Below, in pieces: positions 1 to 12,059 of a DNA stretch of 55,975 nucleotides. The stretch is from positions 1-55,975 of the forward strand of contig NZ_BPQX01000036.1 of NCBI RefSeq assembly GCF_022179525.1. Reading direction: 5' to 3'. The stretch's first letter is position 1, and each line of letters starts with the position of its first letter. A program made the translations under genes and the position numbers. Below the pieces are notes generated by a model. The model did no database searches and had not been told where the DNA came from. It saw only the letters and a list, made by a program, of their open reading frames with translations. The DNA comes from Methylobacterium persicinum (lineage in GTDB: Bacteria > Pseudomonadota > Alphaproteobacteria > Rhizobiales > Beijerinckiaceae).

Positions 1-2
1 AG

Positions 3-1049
3 CGGGTCATCGGCGGCTACTTCCTCGACATCACGCCGAACCGCGAGGCGCTCGGGCGCTACGGTCTGATGGTCGGCGACGTGCAGGACGTCATCGCCAC
101 GGCGCTCGGTGGACAGAGCGTGACCAACACCGTCGAGGGCCGCGAGCGCTACACCGTCAACGTGCGCTATCCCCGCGCCTTCCGCTCGAATCCCCAGGCC
201 ATCGCGGACGAGGTGCAGGTGCCGCTTCCGGCCGGGGGCACGGTGCCGCTGCGCGAAGTCGCCAAGGTCGAGCTCACCCGCGGGCCGACCTCGATCCGGA
301 CGGAGAACGGCCAGCTCGCGGTCTACATCTTCGTCGACATCGCGGGGCGCGACCTCGGCGGCTACGTCGCCGATGCACGTGCCGCGGTCGACAGCGAGGT
401 CAGGCTGCCCCCTGGCACAACGCTGCAGTGGAGCGGGCAGTACGAGTACCTGGAGCGCGCCGAGGCGCGGATGCGCATCGTAGTGCCGCTGACGCTGCTG
501 GTCGTGTTCCTGCTGCTCTACCTCAACTTCCGCCGCCTCACCGAGACGCTGATCGTCATGCTGTCGCTGCCGTTCGCGCTCGTCGGCGGCGTCTGGCTGA
601 TGTGGTGGATGGGCTTCAACATGTCGGTGGCGGTGGCGGTCGGCTTCATCGCGCTCGCCGGGGTCGCCGCGGAGACCGGCGTGATCATGCTGGTCTATCT
701 CGACCACGCCCTCGACGAGGTCCGTGCCCAGTGCGGGCGCGAGGGACGCCCGCTCACGAGCGAGGACCTGCGTCGCGCCATCATGGTCGGGGCGGTCGAG
801 CGGGTGCGCCCGAAGATGATGACCGTGACTGCCATCATGGCGGGCCTCATCCCGATCCTGTGGAGCACGGGCGCCGGCTCCGAGGTCATGCAGCGCATCG
901 CCGTGCCGATGATCGGCGGGATGGTCTCCTCGACCGTGCTGACCCTCGTCGTGATTCCGGCCGTCTACGCCCTGGTGAAAGGGCGCGGACTGCCGCAGGC
1001 CGCTGCGGAGGCCGGGGAGAGCGCCCTCATGCCTCTGGCAGCCGAGTGA
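3..1049 (+). CDS. CusA/CzcA-family heavy-metal RND efflux pump, C-terminal part (5' end outside window)
   Basis: The reading frame is open from the first bases of the window, so the gene starts upstream and only about the last 348 residues are visible. They cover the second periplasmic porter region and the last transmembrane block of an inner-membrane RND pump: the segment VVFLLLYLNF, a GFIALAGVAAETGV helix, and the RPKMMTVTAIMAGLIPIL motif typical of heavy-metal RND pumps. This family expels Cu(I)/Ag(I) or Zn/Co/Cd through a tripartite complex. The Ala-Glu-Thr-Gly motif fits the CusA/SilA branch better than the CzcA branch, but the substrate-deciding part lies outside the window. A DUF411 gene follows closely, a common partner of copper pumps. 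Confidence 0.88.
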   Translation, partial: RVIGGYFLDITPNREALGRYGLMVGDVQDVIATALGGQSVTNTVEGRERYTVNVRYPRAFRSNPQAIADEVQVPLPAGGTVPLREVAKVELTRGPTSIRTENGQLAVYIFVDIAGRDLGGYVADARAAVDSEVRLPPGTTLQWSGQYEYLERAEARMRIVVPLTLLVVFLLLYLNFRRLTETLIVMLSLPFALVGGVWLMWWMGFNMSVAVAVGFIALAGVAAETGVIMLVYLDHALDEVRAQCGREGRPLTSEDLRRAIMVGAVERVRPKMMTVTAIMAGLIPILWSTGAGSEVMQRIAVPMIGGMVSSTVLTLVVIPAVYALVKGRGLPQAAAEAGESALMPLAAE

Positions 1050-1067
1050 GAGCGAACGGAGATGAGG

Positions 1068-1544
1068 ATGAGGAGCGATACGATACCATCTCGGCGTGCC
1101 GTGCTTGCGGGCCTGGCGGTCGGGCTAACGCTCGGACGGGCTGCCCTGGCGAAGGGTCTGCCCACGGTCGCCGTGACCAAGGATCCGAGTTGCGGCTGCT
1201 GCGGGAAGTGGGTCGCCCACATGCGCGAGGCGGGCTTCGCCGTGACGGTCACCGAGGCGCCGGTGAACCCGCTCAAGATCCGTCTCGGGGTGCCTCGCGA
1301 GCTTGCCTCCTGCCATACCGCTCAGGTCGGCGGCTATGTGGTCGAGGGGCACGTCCCGGCCGGCGCGATCAAGCGCCTGCTCGCGGAGAGGCCCGAGGGC
1401 ACGGGATTGGCGGTCCCGGGCATGCCGCTCGGCTCGCCCGGCATGGAGGTTGGGGGCATGGAGCCCGACACATACGAGGTCGTCCTATTCGGGAAGGATG
1501 GGCGGTCGCCGTTCGCGCGGTACCGGGGCGGGCAGCCGGCCTGA
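1068..1544 (+). CDS. DUF411 periplasmic metal-binding protein
   Basis: About 158 residues. The N-terminus carries SRRAVLAGLA followed by a hydrophobic stretch and an Ala-rich cleavage region, a Tat-like signal that suggests export to the periplasm. The mature part begins with the DUF411 signature DPSCGCCGKW and keeps the later SCHTAQVGGYVVEGHVP block; its Cys and His residues are candidate metal ligands. DUF411 proteins are usually found beside copper/silver resistance genes, and the upstream gene here is a heavy-metal RND pump. I prefer the ATG at 1068 because GGAG lies six bases upstream; the ATG at 1062 has no spacing from that site. The biochemical function of the family is not established. 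Confidence 0.85.
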   Translation: MRSDTIPSRRAVLAGLAVGLTLGRAALAKGLPTVAVTKDPSCGCCGKWVAHMREAGFAVTVTEAPVNPLKIRLGVPRELASCHTAQVGGYVVEGHVPAGAIKRLLAERPEGTGLAVPGMPLGSPGMEVGGMEPDTYEVVLFGKDGRSPFARYRGGQPA

Positions 1545-1680
1545 GGCGGCGGGTTCAGCGTTCAGGCATCGCCGCCGGCGGGGCTGCCTTCGCGCCGACT
1601 TGGACGCGGCCTTCGGACGGCCGACGAGGACCGCCCGCGCCCGGCGGCCACGGCCCGGGACTGTGACGAGGAGGGACGGA

Positions 1681-2937
1681 GTGGGACGCTTCTTGATGCT
1701 GGTCGCCCTCGCGGTCGCGGCGGCGGCGCCGGCCCTGACCTTGCGGCTAACCGGCCTTCGGGTGGGGCCCATCGGCGAGACGGCGGCCTTCGGGGCCGCC
1801 ATCCTCGCGGCCGGCTTCCTGCTGTCCTGGGGGGCGGAAGCCGCCGAGCGGCACGTCTCGCAGGGGCTGATCATCGCCATCGTCGCCCTCGTGACCGTGC
1901 TGCCCGAATATGCGGTCGACCTCTACTACGCCTACCAGGCCGGCAAGGCGGGGCCGGGGTCCCAGTACGTGCACTACGCCGCCGCCAACATGACGGGGGC
2001 CAACCGGCTGCTCGTCGGCTTGGCCTGGCCGCTTCTGGTCGCCATCCATTGGGCGCGGGGCGGCGGCCGTGCGGTGGAGTTGACCCGAGCCAACGCGGTC
2101 GAGGTCGCCTTCCTGCTCCTGGCAAGCCTGTACGCCTTCGTCATCGTGCTCAAGGACGGCATCGGACCGCTCGATTTCGCGATCCTGGCGGCGTTCTTCG
2201 GCGCCTACGTCTGGCGCACCCGCGGCGCGCCTGAGCACGAGGATGAGGACGAGGGCGAGGAGCCCGGCCCTGCCGCCGCCCTGAACGCGTTGCCCGTGGC
2301 TAGGCAGTGGGCCGCGATGGCGGCTCTGACGCTGGTCGCCTGCGGCATCATCCTGGTCTCGGCCGAGCCGTTCGCCGAGGCGCTGGTCGGAGCCGGCCGG
2401 GTTCTCGGCCTTGATGAGTTCCTCCTCATCCAGTGGCTCGCGCCGCTGGCGAGCGAGGCCCCGGCCATGACCGTCGCGGTCCTGTTCGTGCTGGCGGGCC
2501 GGGCCGCCAGCGGGCTCGGCGCCTTGGTCAGCGACAAGATCAGCCAGTGGACGCTGCTGGTCGGCATGCTGCCGCTCGCGATGAGCGTCGGCGCGGGCTC
2601 GCTGACGAACCTGCCGCTCGACGCCCGCCAAGCGGAGGAGTTCTTCCTGACCGCCGCGCAATCGCTGTTCGCGTTAGGCCTGCTGCTGCGGCTACGTCTC
2701 GGCCTCGTCTCGGCATTCGCCCTGGCAAGCCTCTTCGGCCTGCAGGTGGGGCTGGCCTTCGCCTACCGGGACGACGCGGCACGCACGGTGGCGACGCTGA
2801 CCGCGCTCGCCTGGGTCTATCTCGGGCTCGCCGCCACCCTGTTCCTCGTGAACCGTCGCCGCCTCGTCGAACTCCTGCGCGTCGCCCTCCTGCCGCCCGC
2901 GAAGGCCGCGCCGGGCCGGCCGGAGCGACCGGATTGA
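1681..2937 (+). CDS. Sodium/calcium exchanger (CaCA) family membrane antiporter
   Basis: About 418 residues, almost entirely hydrophobic, with roughly ten or eleven transmembrane segments. Two internally related repeats carry the family's acidic ion-binding motifs: TVLPEYAVDL near residue 75 and APLASEAPAMT in the second half. An acidic cytoplasmic loop (EHEDEDEGEE) separates the halves. The family exchanges Ca2+ or other cations against H+ or Na+. The frame stays open upstream as far as about 1303 but overlaps the DUF411 gene there. I chose GTG at 1681 because AGGAGG at 1669-1674 sits six bases before it. Its place next to metal-efflux genes suggests a role in divalent-cation tolerance, which is inference. 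Confidence 0.82.
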   Translation: MGRFLMLVALAVAAAAPALTLRLTGLRVGPIGETAAFGAAILAAGFLLSWGAEAAERHVSQGLIIAIVALVTVLPEYAVDLYYAYQAGKAGPGSQYVHYAAANMTGANRLLVGLAWPLLVAIHWARGGGRAVELTRANAVEVAFLLLASLYAFVIVLKDGIGPLDFAILAAFFGAYVWRTRGAPEHEDEDEGEEPGPAAALNALPVARQWAAMAALTLVACGIILVSAEPFAEALVGAGRVLGLDEFLLIQWLAPLASEAPAMTVAVLFVLAGRAASGLGALVSDKISQWTLLVGMLPLAMSVGAGSLTNLPLDARQAEEFFLTAAQSLFALGLLLRLRLGLVSAFALASLFGLQVGLAFAYRDDAARTVATLTALAWVYLGLAATLFLVNRRRLVELLRVALLPPAKAAPGRPERPD

Positions 2938-2955
2938 ACGCTCGGCCGCTCGGGC

Positions 2956-4227
2956 CTACCGGGGTGGATGGTCGGGCGGAGCGGGGCGGAGCGCCGTCGT
3001 GACCTCCTCGAACCGGGCGTTCGCGTCGGACCGGCTCTGGACGAAATCGAACACCTCGCGCATCGCCGGCGCAATCTCCCTGTAGGCCGCCAGCGCGGCG
3101 ACGAGCGCGCCGAGCGAGAGCCGCTCCTGCACGACCAGGTAGCCGCCGATCGCGAAGAAGAAGAACGGCGTCAGGTTGGAGGTGTAGTTATACAGGCCTT
3201 TGAGACGGCCCTTGAGATCATTGATCTCGATGCGCACGCGCTCAAGGTCCTCGGCCAAGCGCATCTGCCGCGACCCGGTCGGCGTTCGTGCGGCCCGGTC
3301 GCGAGGCGGCGTGGCCCCCCGACCGTCCGGCGCCGCGGTCAGGAGACCTCCTAGGGCCCGCGTCGCGTGCACCCGTTCGCGCACCTTCGCGTTCAGGCGC
3401 CGCTGCAGGCGCGGCAGCAGCGTGAGCTGGACCGGCAGCATCATCAGCGCCGCCAGCGCGAGGGCGGCGTTCTGGAGGAGCAGGAAGACGATGCTGGTCG
3501 CGAGCGTGCCACCCTGCACGAGCGGCACGACAACGAGGCTCCCGCCGAAGTAGCCGATCGGCTCGACTTCCTGCATGGCCACGGCCGCCAGCGTGGCCCG
3601 TCGCTCGGGCGAGGGCTCGTCGCGCGCGCGACGGAGGATGGCGAGGCGCAGGCGGCGCACGAGACGCTCGTTGACGCGCCCGCGCGACCGGTTGACCGCA
3701 TACTTTGCGAGCCCGCCGAGCGTGAGCACGGCCAGGTAGCTCCCGCACAGGGCGAACAGCAGCTCCACCTGGCTTAGGGTGAAGCCGAGGACGACCATCT
3801 CCGGATGCCCGTCCCCATCCGCGTCGGTGATGGCGCGGTTGATGATGTGCTTGGGGATTTCGAGGAGGAGCCACGCCGCGGGCAGCGTCAGCAGCGAGAG
3901 CAGCACGAGACGCAGCTGGAAGCGCAGCGTCGCACGGACGACGAAATGCTCCAGGCACCAGCCATCGAGGCCCTGATGGGCGCCGCCCGACGTCGGCGGC
4001 ACCGATCCGGTCCGGGGCTCGCGCGACGGAACGGCAACCGGGTGGACCCGTCGACGTCCTTCCGACCCCATCCATCGCAGGCCGAGCCGGACCATCAGCC
4101 ATCCTGTCCAGGCCGGCGCGACCACGAAGGCGAGCAGGGCCAGGAGGTCGAACCACCAGTGGCTGTGGGGGTAATCGACCCCCGCGATCCGGTGGGCCAA
4201 GGCATGAATCAGGGAGGGCGTGACCAA
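2956..4227 (-). CDS. ABC-exporter-type transmembrane domain protein without a nucleotide-binding domain
   Basis: 423 residues. After an N-terminal hydrophobic pair and a Pro/Arg-rich linker (residues about 55-85), the protein has the layout of a type I ABC exporter membrane domain: hydrophobic segments around 105-130, 150-175, 235-275 and 350-390, with the intracellular-loop-like stretch GRVNERLVRRLRLAILRR between them. It stops at about residue 423, just after the last coupling helix, with no Walker A, LSGGQ signature or Walker B. No ATPase subunit lies next to it. The gene before it on the same strand encodes a TolC-like channel, so a secretion or efflux role is plausible. It may work with an ATPase encoded elsewhere or be a decayed transporter. 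Confidence 0.6.
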   Translation of the reverse strand: MVTPSLIHALAHRIAGVDYPHSHWWFDLLALLAFVVAPAWTGWLMVRLGLRWMGSEGRRRVHPVAVPSREPRTGSVPPTSGGAHQGLDGWCLEHFVVRATLRFQLRLVLLSLLTLPAAWLLLEIPKHIINRAITDADGDGHPEMVVLGFTLSQVELLFALCGSYLAVLTLGGLAKYAVNRSRGRVNERLVRRLRLAILRRARDEPSPERRATLAAVAMQEVEPIGYFGGSLVVVPLVQGGTLATSIVFLLLQNAALALAALMMLPVQLTLLPRLQRRLNAKVRERVHATRALGGLLTAAPDGRGATPPRDRAARTPTGSRQMRLAEDLERVRIEINDLKGRLKGLYNYTSNLTPFFFFAIGGYLVVQERLSLGALVAALAAYREIAPAMREVFDFVQSRSDANARFEEVTTALRPAPPDHPPR

Positions 4228-4405
4228 GAAGGGCTCCGACGTCGTGTCCGGCCCTCTCTCGTGAGGGCCTTGGGGCTTCCCGCCGCTCCGCGTCGGCAGG
4301 CTCGGAAGCCGGGTTGGGGCAGGGCGGCCGAGCCGCGGGCGGGCGGCCCCGGGTGGCGGCCGCGTTGAGGCCGCCCGGATGGTGCGGCGTCCCGCGGGCC
4401 GGGCG

Positions 4406-5959
4406 TCAGCGACCGTCGGGCGTGCGCAGGCCCGCCCAGAGATCCTCGACCTGGTCGTAGTGGGCCTTGGCGCCGTAGGGGACCACGGGCAGCTCCGCGA
4501 GGCGCGCGGTAAGGCGGCCGAGCGCTTGGACCACGCCGTAGGAGAACACGACGCGGTCGCGCTGCGCCACGACCAGGCCCACCCGGGCGTTGAGCAGTTC
4601 CTGCTGGGCGTTCAGGACGTCGAGGGTGGTGCGCTGGCCGGCGCGCGCCTCGTCCCGCACGCCGGCCAGCGCCACCTCGTTGGCCTGGACCTGGGCCTGC
4701 GAGGCGGCGACCTGCGCTTTCGAGGCCTCAAGCTGTGCCCAGGCGGCGACGATGCCGGCGCGGACGGCGTCGCGCACCTGCTCCGCCTCGATGCGCGCCT
4801 GCCCGGCCTGCTCCTTGGCCTGCCGGACCTGCGCGTAGACCTGCCCGCCCTCGTAGACGGGGATCGTCACCTGCCCGACGAGCCCGGCCGCGAGGACATC
4901 GTCCCCCGGCTCCTCCTCGTCGCGGCGCCTTTGGACGACGCCCGAGGCGCCGGCCCGAGGGTAGAGCCGCCCCTCGAAGACCTTCGCCTGCGCCTCCGCG
5001 GCATCGACCGCGTGGAGCGCGGCGAGGATCCGTGGATGTTCGGCCAGCCCTATGCCGAGCGCGAGGTCGAGACGTGGCGGGACCAGGTGGTCGAGCGGGC
5101 GCCCGGGGGCAAGCCGGCGCGGGTCCACGCCGATGACTTGGCGGAAGACGCCGGTGCGGGCACGGAGCTGCGCCTCCGCCGCGCTCAGCTGCGAGCGGGC
5201 TCCGGCCAAACGGGCGTCAGCCTGCGCGGCATCCGTCCGGGTCAACTCGCCGAGCCGGAAGCGCAGGGTCGTCTGGCGGCGCTGCTCCTCCAGAACCGCG
5301 ATGTTGTTGCGGTTGAGCTCCACGGTCGCGGTGTCGCGCAGGACATCCATGTAGGCCTGCGCCGCGTTGAACAGGATCGTGTTCTCGGTGGAGCGCAAGG
5401 CCTCGCGCTGGCCGAGCACGTTCGATTCCGCGCGACGGGTGTCGTTGTCCGTCTGGAAGCCGTTGAACAGGGTCTGTTCGACGGTCAGCCCCAGGCCGCG
5501 CGGGAACGAGGTTCGCGCCAGGCGCTCGCCGCCTGCGGTCCCCTGCACGTTCTGTACCCCGATGTCCGCGTCCGCGGCCACGGTCGGGCGGTAGCCGGCC
5601 CGCGCCAGCGCGACCTCCTCGTCCGTCGCTCGCAAGCCCGCCCGCGTCGCGTTCAGCTCCGGGTTCGCACGGTAGGCGCGCCCCAGCGAGCCCTCCAGCG
5701 TCTCGGCCCGTAGGCTACCGACCGAGCTCGCCGCGAAGGTCGCGAGCGCCACAGCGAGGGAGCGCCGGCTGAGCCGACGCGGCCCGAGCCTCGCTTGGGG
5801 CGGGCAGACCGCTTTCGGGGTGTCCGACGGCAGTGGGCGCCCTCGCACCGAGGAGCCCGAGACGTCCGACGAGCGTGATCGGGCTGGCCGGAGGCCATCG
5901 GCTCCCGGGTCGACGGTCGGCAGTGCCGGGTTGGTCAAGGGGGGACTGGGAACGCGCAT
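4406..5959 (-). CDS. TolC-family outer-membrane efflux/secretion channel
   Basis: Up to 517 residues. A signal-like segment (RRSLAVALATFAASS, residues about 65-80) is followed by two repeats of the outer-membrane efflux protein family. Recognisable blocks are SLGRAYRANPELNATRA, EQTLFNGFQTDNDTRRAE with long coiled-coil helices, VTIPVYEGGQVYAQVRQAKE, and RTTLDVLNAQQELLNARV near the C-terminus. This resembles type I secretion TolC proteins more than CzcC. The first 60 or so residues look non-homologous, so the true start may lie further in, but I see no better in-frame start codon. It is the only outer-membrane channel gene in the window and could serve the CzcBA pump, the NBD-less ABC domain, or both. 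Confidence 0.85.
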   Translation of the reverse strand: MRVPSPPLTNPALPTVDPGADGLRPARSRSSDVSGSSVRGRPLPSDTPKAVCPPQARLGPRRLSRRSLAVALATFAASSVGSLRAETLEGSLGRAYRANPELNATRAGLRATDEEVALARAGYRPTVAADADIGVQNVQGTAGGERLARTSFPRGLGLTVEQTLFNGFQTDNDTRRAESNVLGQREALRSTENTILFNAAQAYMDVLRDTATVELNRNNIAVLEEQRRQTTLRFRLGELTRTDAAQADARLAGARSQLSAAEAQLRARTGVFRQVIGVDPRRLAPGRPLDHLVPPRLDLALGIGLAEHPRILAALHAVDAAEAQAKVFEGRLYPRAGASGVVQRRRDEEEPGDDVLAAGLVGQVTIPVYEGGQVYAQVRQAKEQAGQARIEAEQVRDAVRAGIVAAWAQLEASKAQVAASQAQVQANEVALAGVRDEARAGQRTTLDVLNAQQELLNARVGLVVAQRDRVVFSYGVVQALGRLTARLAELPVVPYGAKAHYDQVEDLWAGLRTPDGR

Positions 5960-6109
5960 CGCTCCACCCGATCTCGTAGGCGGTTCCGACCTGCGGCTCC
6001 GTCACGGCGACGGGCCGCGCGCTCACGCGAGGCAAGCGCACTCAACATCCGGGTCACGGGACTGGGCTTTTCGACCCGGGGCGCCGCCGCGGTCGCGGCA
6101 GCCGAGCGG

Positions 6110-6508
6110 TCAGGCGCGTGGCGGCTCGTTGGGCGGGGCGGCCGTCAGGGACCGGAAACCGTCGCCGAACAGCGGGAATTCCAGAGCCCGCGCGACGCGA
6201 GCGGGCACCGCGAGGCCGTCGTCGGGCCTAAGGGCCGCATGACAGGGGCAGTAGCCGTTGCACCGGGTCGGTCCGGGGCGCTCTCGGTCCGAGGGGTCAT
6301 CCGCAGCCGACACGGTCGAACCCGGCTCGAAGAGGGACAACGTGCCGGGCCCTTTCCAATGGTCGGGTCCGACCCGGGGCGATGTCAGGGCCGGGTCCAC
6401 GAGGGCGATGATCAGGACGAAGGCGAGCAGACACGCCAATGCACGGCGCCAGGCGCCGTAGGTGCGCCGGTCCCGAAGCCGCCGAAGCCCGATCACGGAC
6501 GCGGCCAT
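6110..6508 (-). CDS. Small exported Cys/His-rich protein (paralogue of 12060-12440)
   Basis: 132 residues: a basic N-terminus, one hydrophobic segment (ALACLLAFVLIIALVDPAL, residues about 24-42) and a short tail with the cluster CNGYCPCHAALR around residue 83. It ends in PPNEPPRA. The overall plan and several blocks (LLAFVL, the C-x-x-x-C-x-C-H core, the PPRA end) match the protein at 12060-12440, so the two are probably divergent paralogues placed on either side of czcBA. The Cys/His cluster suggests periplasmic metal binding, by inference. The reading frame is open without a stop far upstream, so the start at 6508 is uncertain and no strong ribosome-binding site is seen. Confidence 0.5.
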   Translation of the reverse strand: MAASVIGLRRLRDRRTYGAWRRALACLLAFVLIIALVDPALTSPRVGPDHWKGPGTLSLFEPGSTVSAADDPSDRERPGPTRCNGYCPCHAALRPDDGLAVPARVARALEFPLFGDGFRSLTAAPPNEPPRA

Positions 6509-6511
6509 GAA

Positions 6512-7060
6512 CCGAGGCGTTCCGGTCACCGTCGGGCAAGCCAGGGTGGACGGTGCCGACCGCCCGCCCGGTGCAGGCTGCCGGCTCGGGATCGATCCCC
6601 CGCTATCGAGCAGGCGAGCCCTGACCGTCCGACCCTGCACGTGGCTCCTCTCGGCACGGGGATTCATCCCGACCTCGTCACTTCGCCCGGCCCGCCGTGC
6701 CGTACCGGAACGCTGCAAGGCCGACGCCGGCATGCTCATCGTCCCGGCGGCACCGAACGAGCTTCCGCCTTCGAGCGATCCGCTCCCGCGCATGCCATTC
6801 GAGCCTTCCGCGAAAATCACGGCCGGGGCGCCCGGTTTCGGCGCGTTGAATGACCCGCTGCAGGTCACCCGCGCATTCGTCGCCTGGAATTCGCGTCTCA
6901 GCAGGCGTGTGGTGATGCTGCCGTCCAGGTGCTCGCCGAACGGGAGTTGAAGCGTGAACGGCACGGCCGCGAAGCCGGGAAGGTCGGGAAAGCGTGCGCA
7001 GCCGCCCGTCGCGGCGGCCAGGGCGAGTACCGCCACGTGCCGTGCCCGCCATGTACCCAC
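6512..7060 (-). CDS. Possible lipoprotein of unknown function (frame runs on into the next gene)
   Basis: A GTG at 7060 begins a frame with a classic lipoprotein signal: VAVLALAAATGGC with Cys near residue 21. The next 90 residues look protein-like (LQLPFGEHLDGSI, QATNARVTCSGSF, FAEGSNGMRGSGS). After about residue 110 the composition turns Arg-rich and no longer looks like a real protein, yet no stop occurs before the small Cys/His protein that starts at 6508. Either the gene has a frameshift, or it reads through as a fusion, or it is not real. I recognise no family. It lies between czcA and the Cys/His paralogue on the same strand. The end given here only marks the start of the next gene. 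Confidence 0.3.
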
Positions 7061-7334
7061 CGGCCTCGCGGGGAGCAGGCTGGCGGCTCTTCGGCCCACT
7101 CCCCAGGGGCTGACGCTCCTCGACCTCGGAGGATGACGAGCCGTCCCGGCCCCCGCGAGACAGGGAGCCCCTCGAACCCGATCCACGCTCCGCGGCGAGT
7201 TTCTCCCGGGGAACGCAGCCGCGCAGGATCGGGCGATCGCAGGGCGATGAGCTCAGGAGGCGGCACAATCCCGCCGTGGTCGACCTTTCCGCCTCCGGTT
7301 CGTCCAGGAACGTCGGTTGGACGAGGGCCATGGC
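7061..7334. other. Gap between czcA and the lipoprotein-like frame
   Basis: About 270 bases downstream of the czcA stop. Several frames are open but all are Arg/Pro/Ser-rich and show no recognisable domain. I see no clear terminator hairpin with a T-run and no repeat. It may hold degenerate remains of the upstream part of the lipoprotein-like gene. Confidence 0.3.
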
Positions 7335-10580
<3,246 letters not shown>

Positions 10581-10594
10581 GGTCGGCGTGCCCC

Positions 10595-11926
10595 TCAGTC
10601 GTTGTCGCCGGCTTCGGCCTTGCCGAGCTCGGCCTTCAGCAGGAAGGAGTTGCCGACCGCGATCTCCTCGCCGGCCTTGAGGCCCGCCGTGACCTCGTAG
10701 GCCTCGTCGTCGGAGTGCCCGAGCTCGACCTCGCGCTTCTCGAAACCCGCCTCGGTGCGCACGAAGACCACGCGCTTGCCCTCGAAGGTCTGCAGAGCGG
10801 CCTTGGGGATGCGCACGGCGACCGCGTCCCGGGCGATCTCCACCTCGGCGGTGACGAAGGTGCCGGGCCGCCAGGTGAGGTCCGGATTGGGCAGGGCGAC
10901 GATGACCCGGGCCGAGCGCGTCTCCTGGTTGAGGAGCGGGCTGACGAAGACAACCTTGCCCTCCGCGTGGCGGCCGCCCGCCTGACCCGAGGCGATCGCG
11001 ACGCGCGCGCCATCCCGAACCTTGACCAGATCAAGGGTCGATACGGAGAGCTCGATCCACACGGACGAGAGGTCGGCCACCGTGTAGAGGTCGGCGGGAT
11101 CGCTCTCGCCGCCGACCTTGGTGCCCACGTCCACCTTGCGCTCGACGATGCGTCCGGACAGGGACGAGCGCAGCTCGAACAGGCGCAGGCTCGACCGGTT
11201 CGGGGTGGCCTCGTCGCGCTTCTGGGCAGCCGCGACCTCGGTGGCGTTCAGCCCCAACGCGGACAGCTTCTGGCGGGCGAGGTCGACGCGAAGCTGGTTT
11301 TCCAGGAACGTCGCACGGGCGTTCTGGAACGCGGCCTCGGACGCGGCCTGGGACGCGAGCAGCTTTTGCTGGCGCTCGTAATTGATCTTCTGCAGTTCGG
11401 CTTGGACCAGGGCGGTGAGGTACTCGCTCTTGGCGTCGGCGACCTCACGGCTATCGAGGACCGCGACGATCTCGTCCTTCTGGACGGCGTCGCCGAGGCG
11501 CTTGCGTAACTCGGCCACGGTGCCGACCACCCGAGCCGGGACGCGGGCGACCCGGTCGGTGTCGGGCGTGATGGTGCCGGACACCAGCAGGTGCCTGGCG
11601 AGCGTGCCGCCCTCGACCTTCAGGACCTTAATGTCCTGCCCGGTGACCTGCTCGGGCCGCATCCTGACAATGCCTTCCCGGGCATGCGCCTCGCCGGCAC
11701 CGTTCGGCTCCAGCGGTGCCGGCTCCGGCCCATGGGCGTCAGCGTCCTCGTGAGGCTTCTCGTCGGTCGCCGGCGCGGAGGCCATGCCAGGGGTTGCTTG
11801 CAGGAACGGGATGTTCCGGGCGCCCACGGCGTCAAGGATTTCGTGGATGCGTGAGGACACGCCGGGAACGGCACCGCCGATGGCGATGCCGGCGACCAAG
11901 AAGGCCGCGGACAGGAGAATGCGCAT
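10595..11926 (-). CDS. czcB: CzcB-type periplasmic adaptor of the RND pump
   Basis: About 443 residues from the ATG at 11926 (a further ATG lies at 11953). The N-terminal hydrophobic segment LLSAAFLVAGIAIGG is an export or anchor signal. A His/Asp/Glu-containing linker (DEKPHEDADAHGPEP) near residues 50-75 may bind metal. The membrane-fusion domains follow: VVGTVAELRKRLGDAVQKDE (lipoyl-like), an alpha-hairpin with many Gln/Ala residues, and a beta-barrel with VSTLDLVKVRDG and PGTFVTAEVEI. The adaptor bridges CzcA and the outer-membrane channel. It lies directly upstream of czcA with a short gap, so the two form an operon. No CzcC-type channel is adjacent; the TolC-like gene at 4406-5959 is the nearest candidate. 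Confidence 0.92.
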   Translation of the reverse strand: MRILLSAAFLVAGIAIGGAVPGVSSRIHEILDAVGARNIPFLQATPGMASAPATDEKPHEDADAHGPEPAPLEPNGAGEAHAREGIVRMRPEQVTGQDIKVLKVEGGTLARHLLVSGTITPDTDRVARVPARVVGTVAELRKRLGDAVQKDEIVAVLDSREVADAKSEYLTALVQAELQKINYERQQKLLASQAASEAAFQNARATFLENQLRVDLARQKLSALGLNATEVAAAQKRDEATPNRSSLRLFELRSSLSGRIVERKVDVGTKVGGESDPADLYTVADLSSVWIELSVSTLDLVKVRDGARVAIASGQAGGRHAEGKVVFVSPLLNQETRSARVIVALPNPDLTWRPGTFVTAEVEIARDAVAVRIPKAALQTFEGKRVVFVRTEAGFEKREVELGHSDDEAYEVTAGLKAGEEIAVGNSFLLKAELGKAEAGDND

Positions 11927-12059
11927 TGAAGCCGGACTCGACCGGGACGCCACGCGTCGCCCGGATTGCGGGCGAGCGTCGGCTCCGAGATTTCACGTGT
12001 GGGGTTTCCGGGTGCCCAGCGTTCGGCTGGGCGGACGCGCCGCTTGGGGCGCGCTCACC

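Noticed and set aside
428-1666. A plus-strand frame of 412 residues over the end of the RND gene
   Set aside because: Arg/Gly-rich shadow of the pump and DUF411 genes in another frame.
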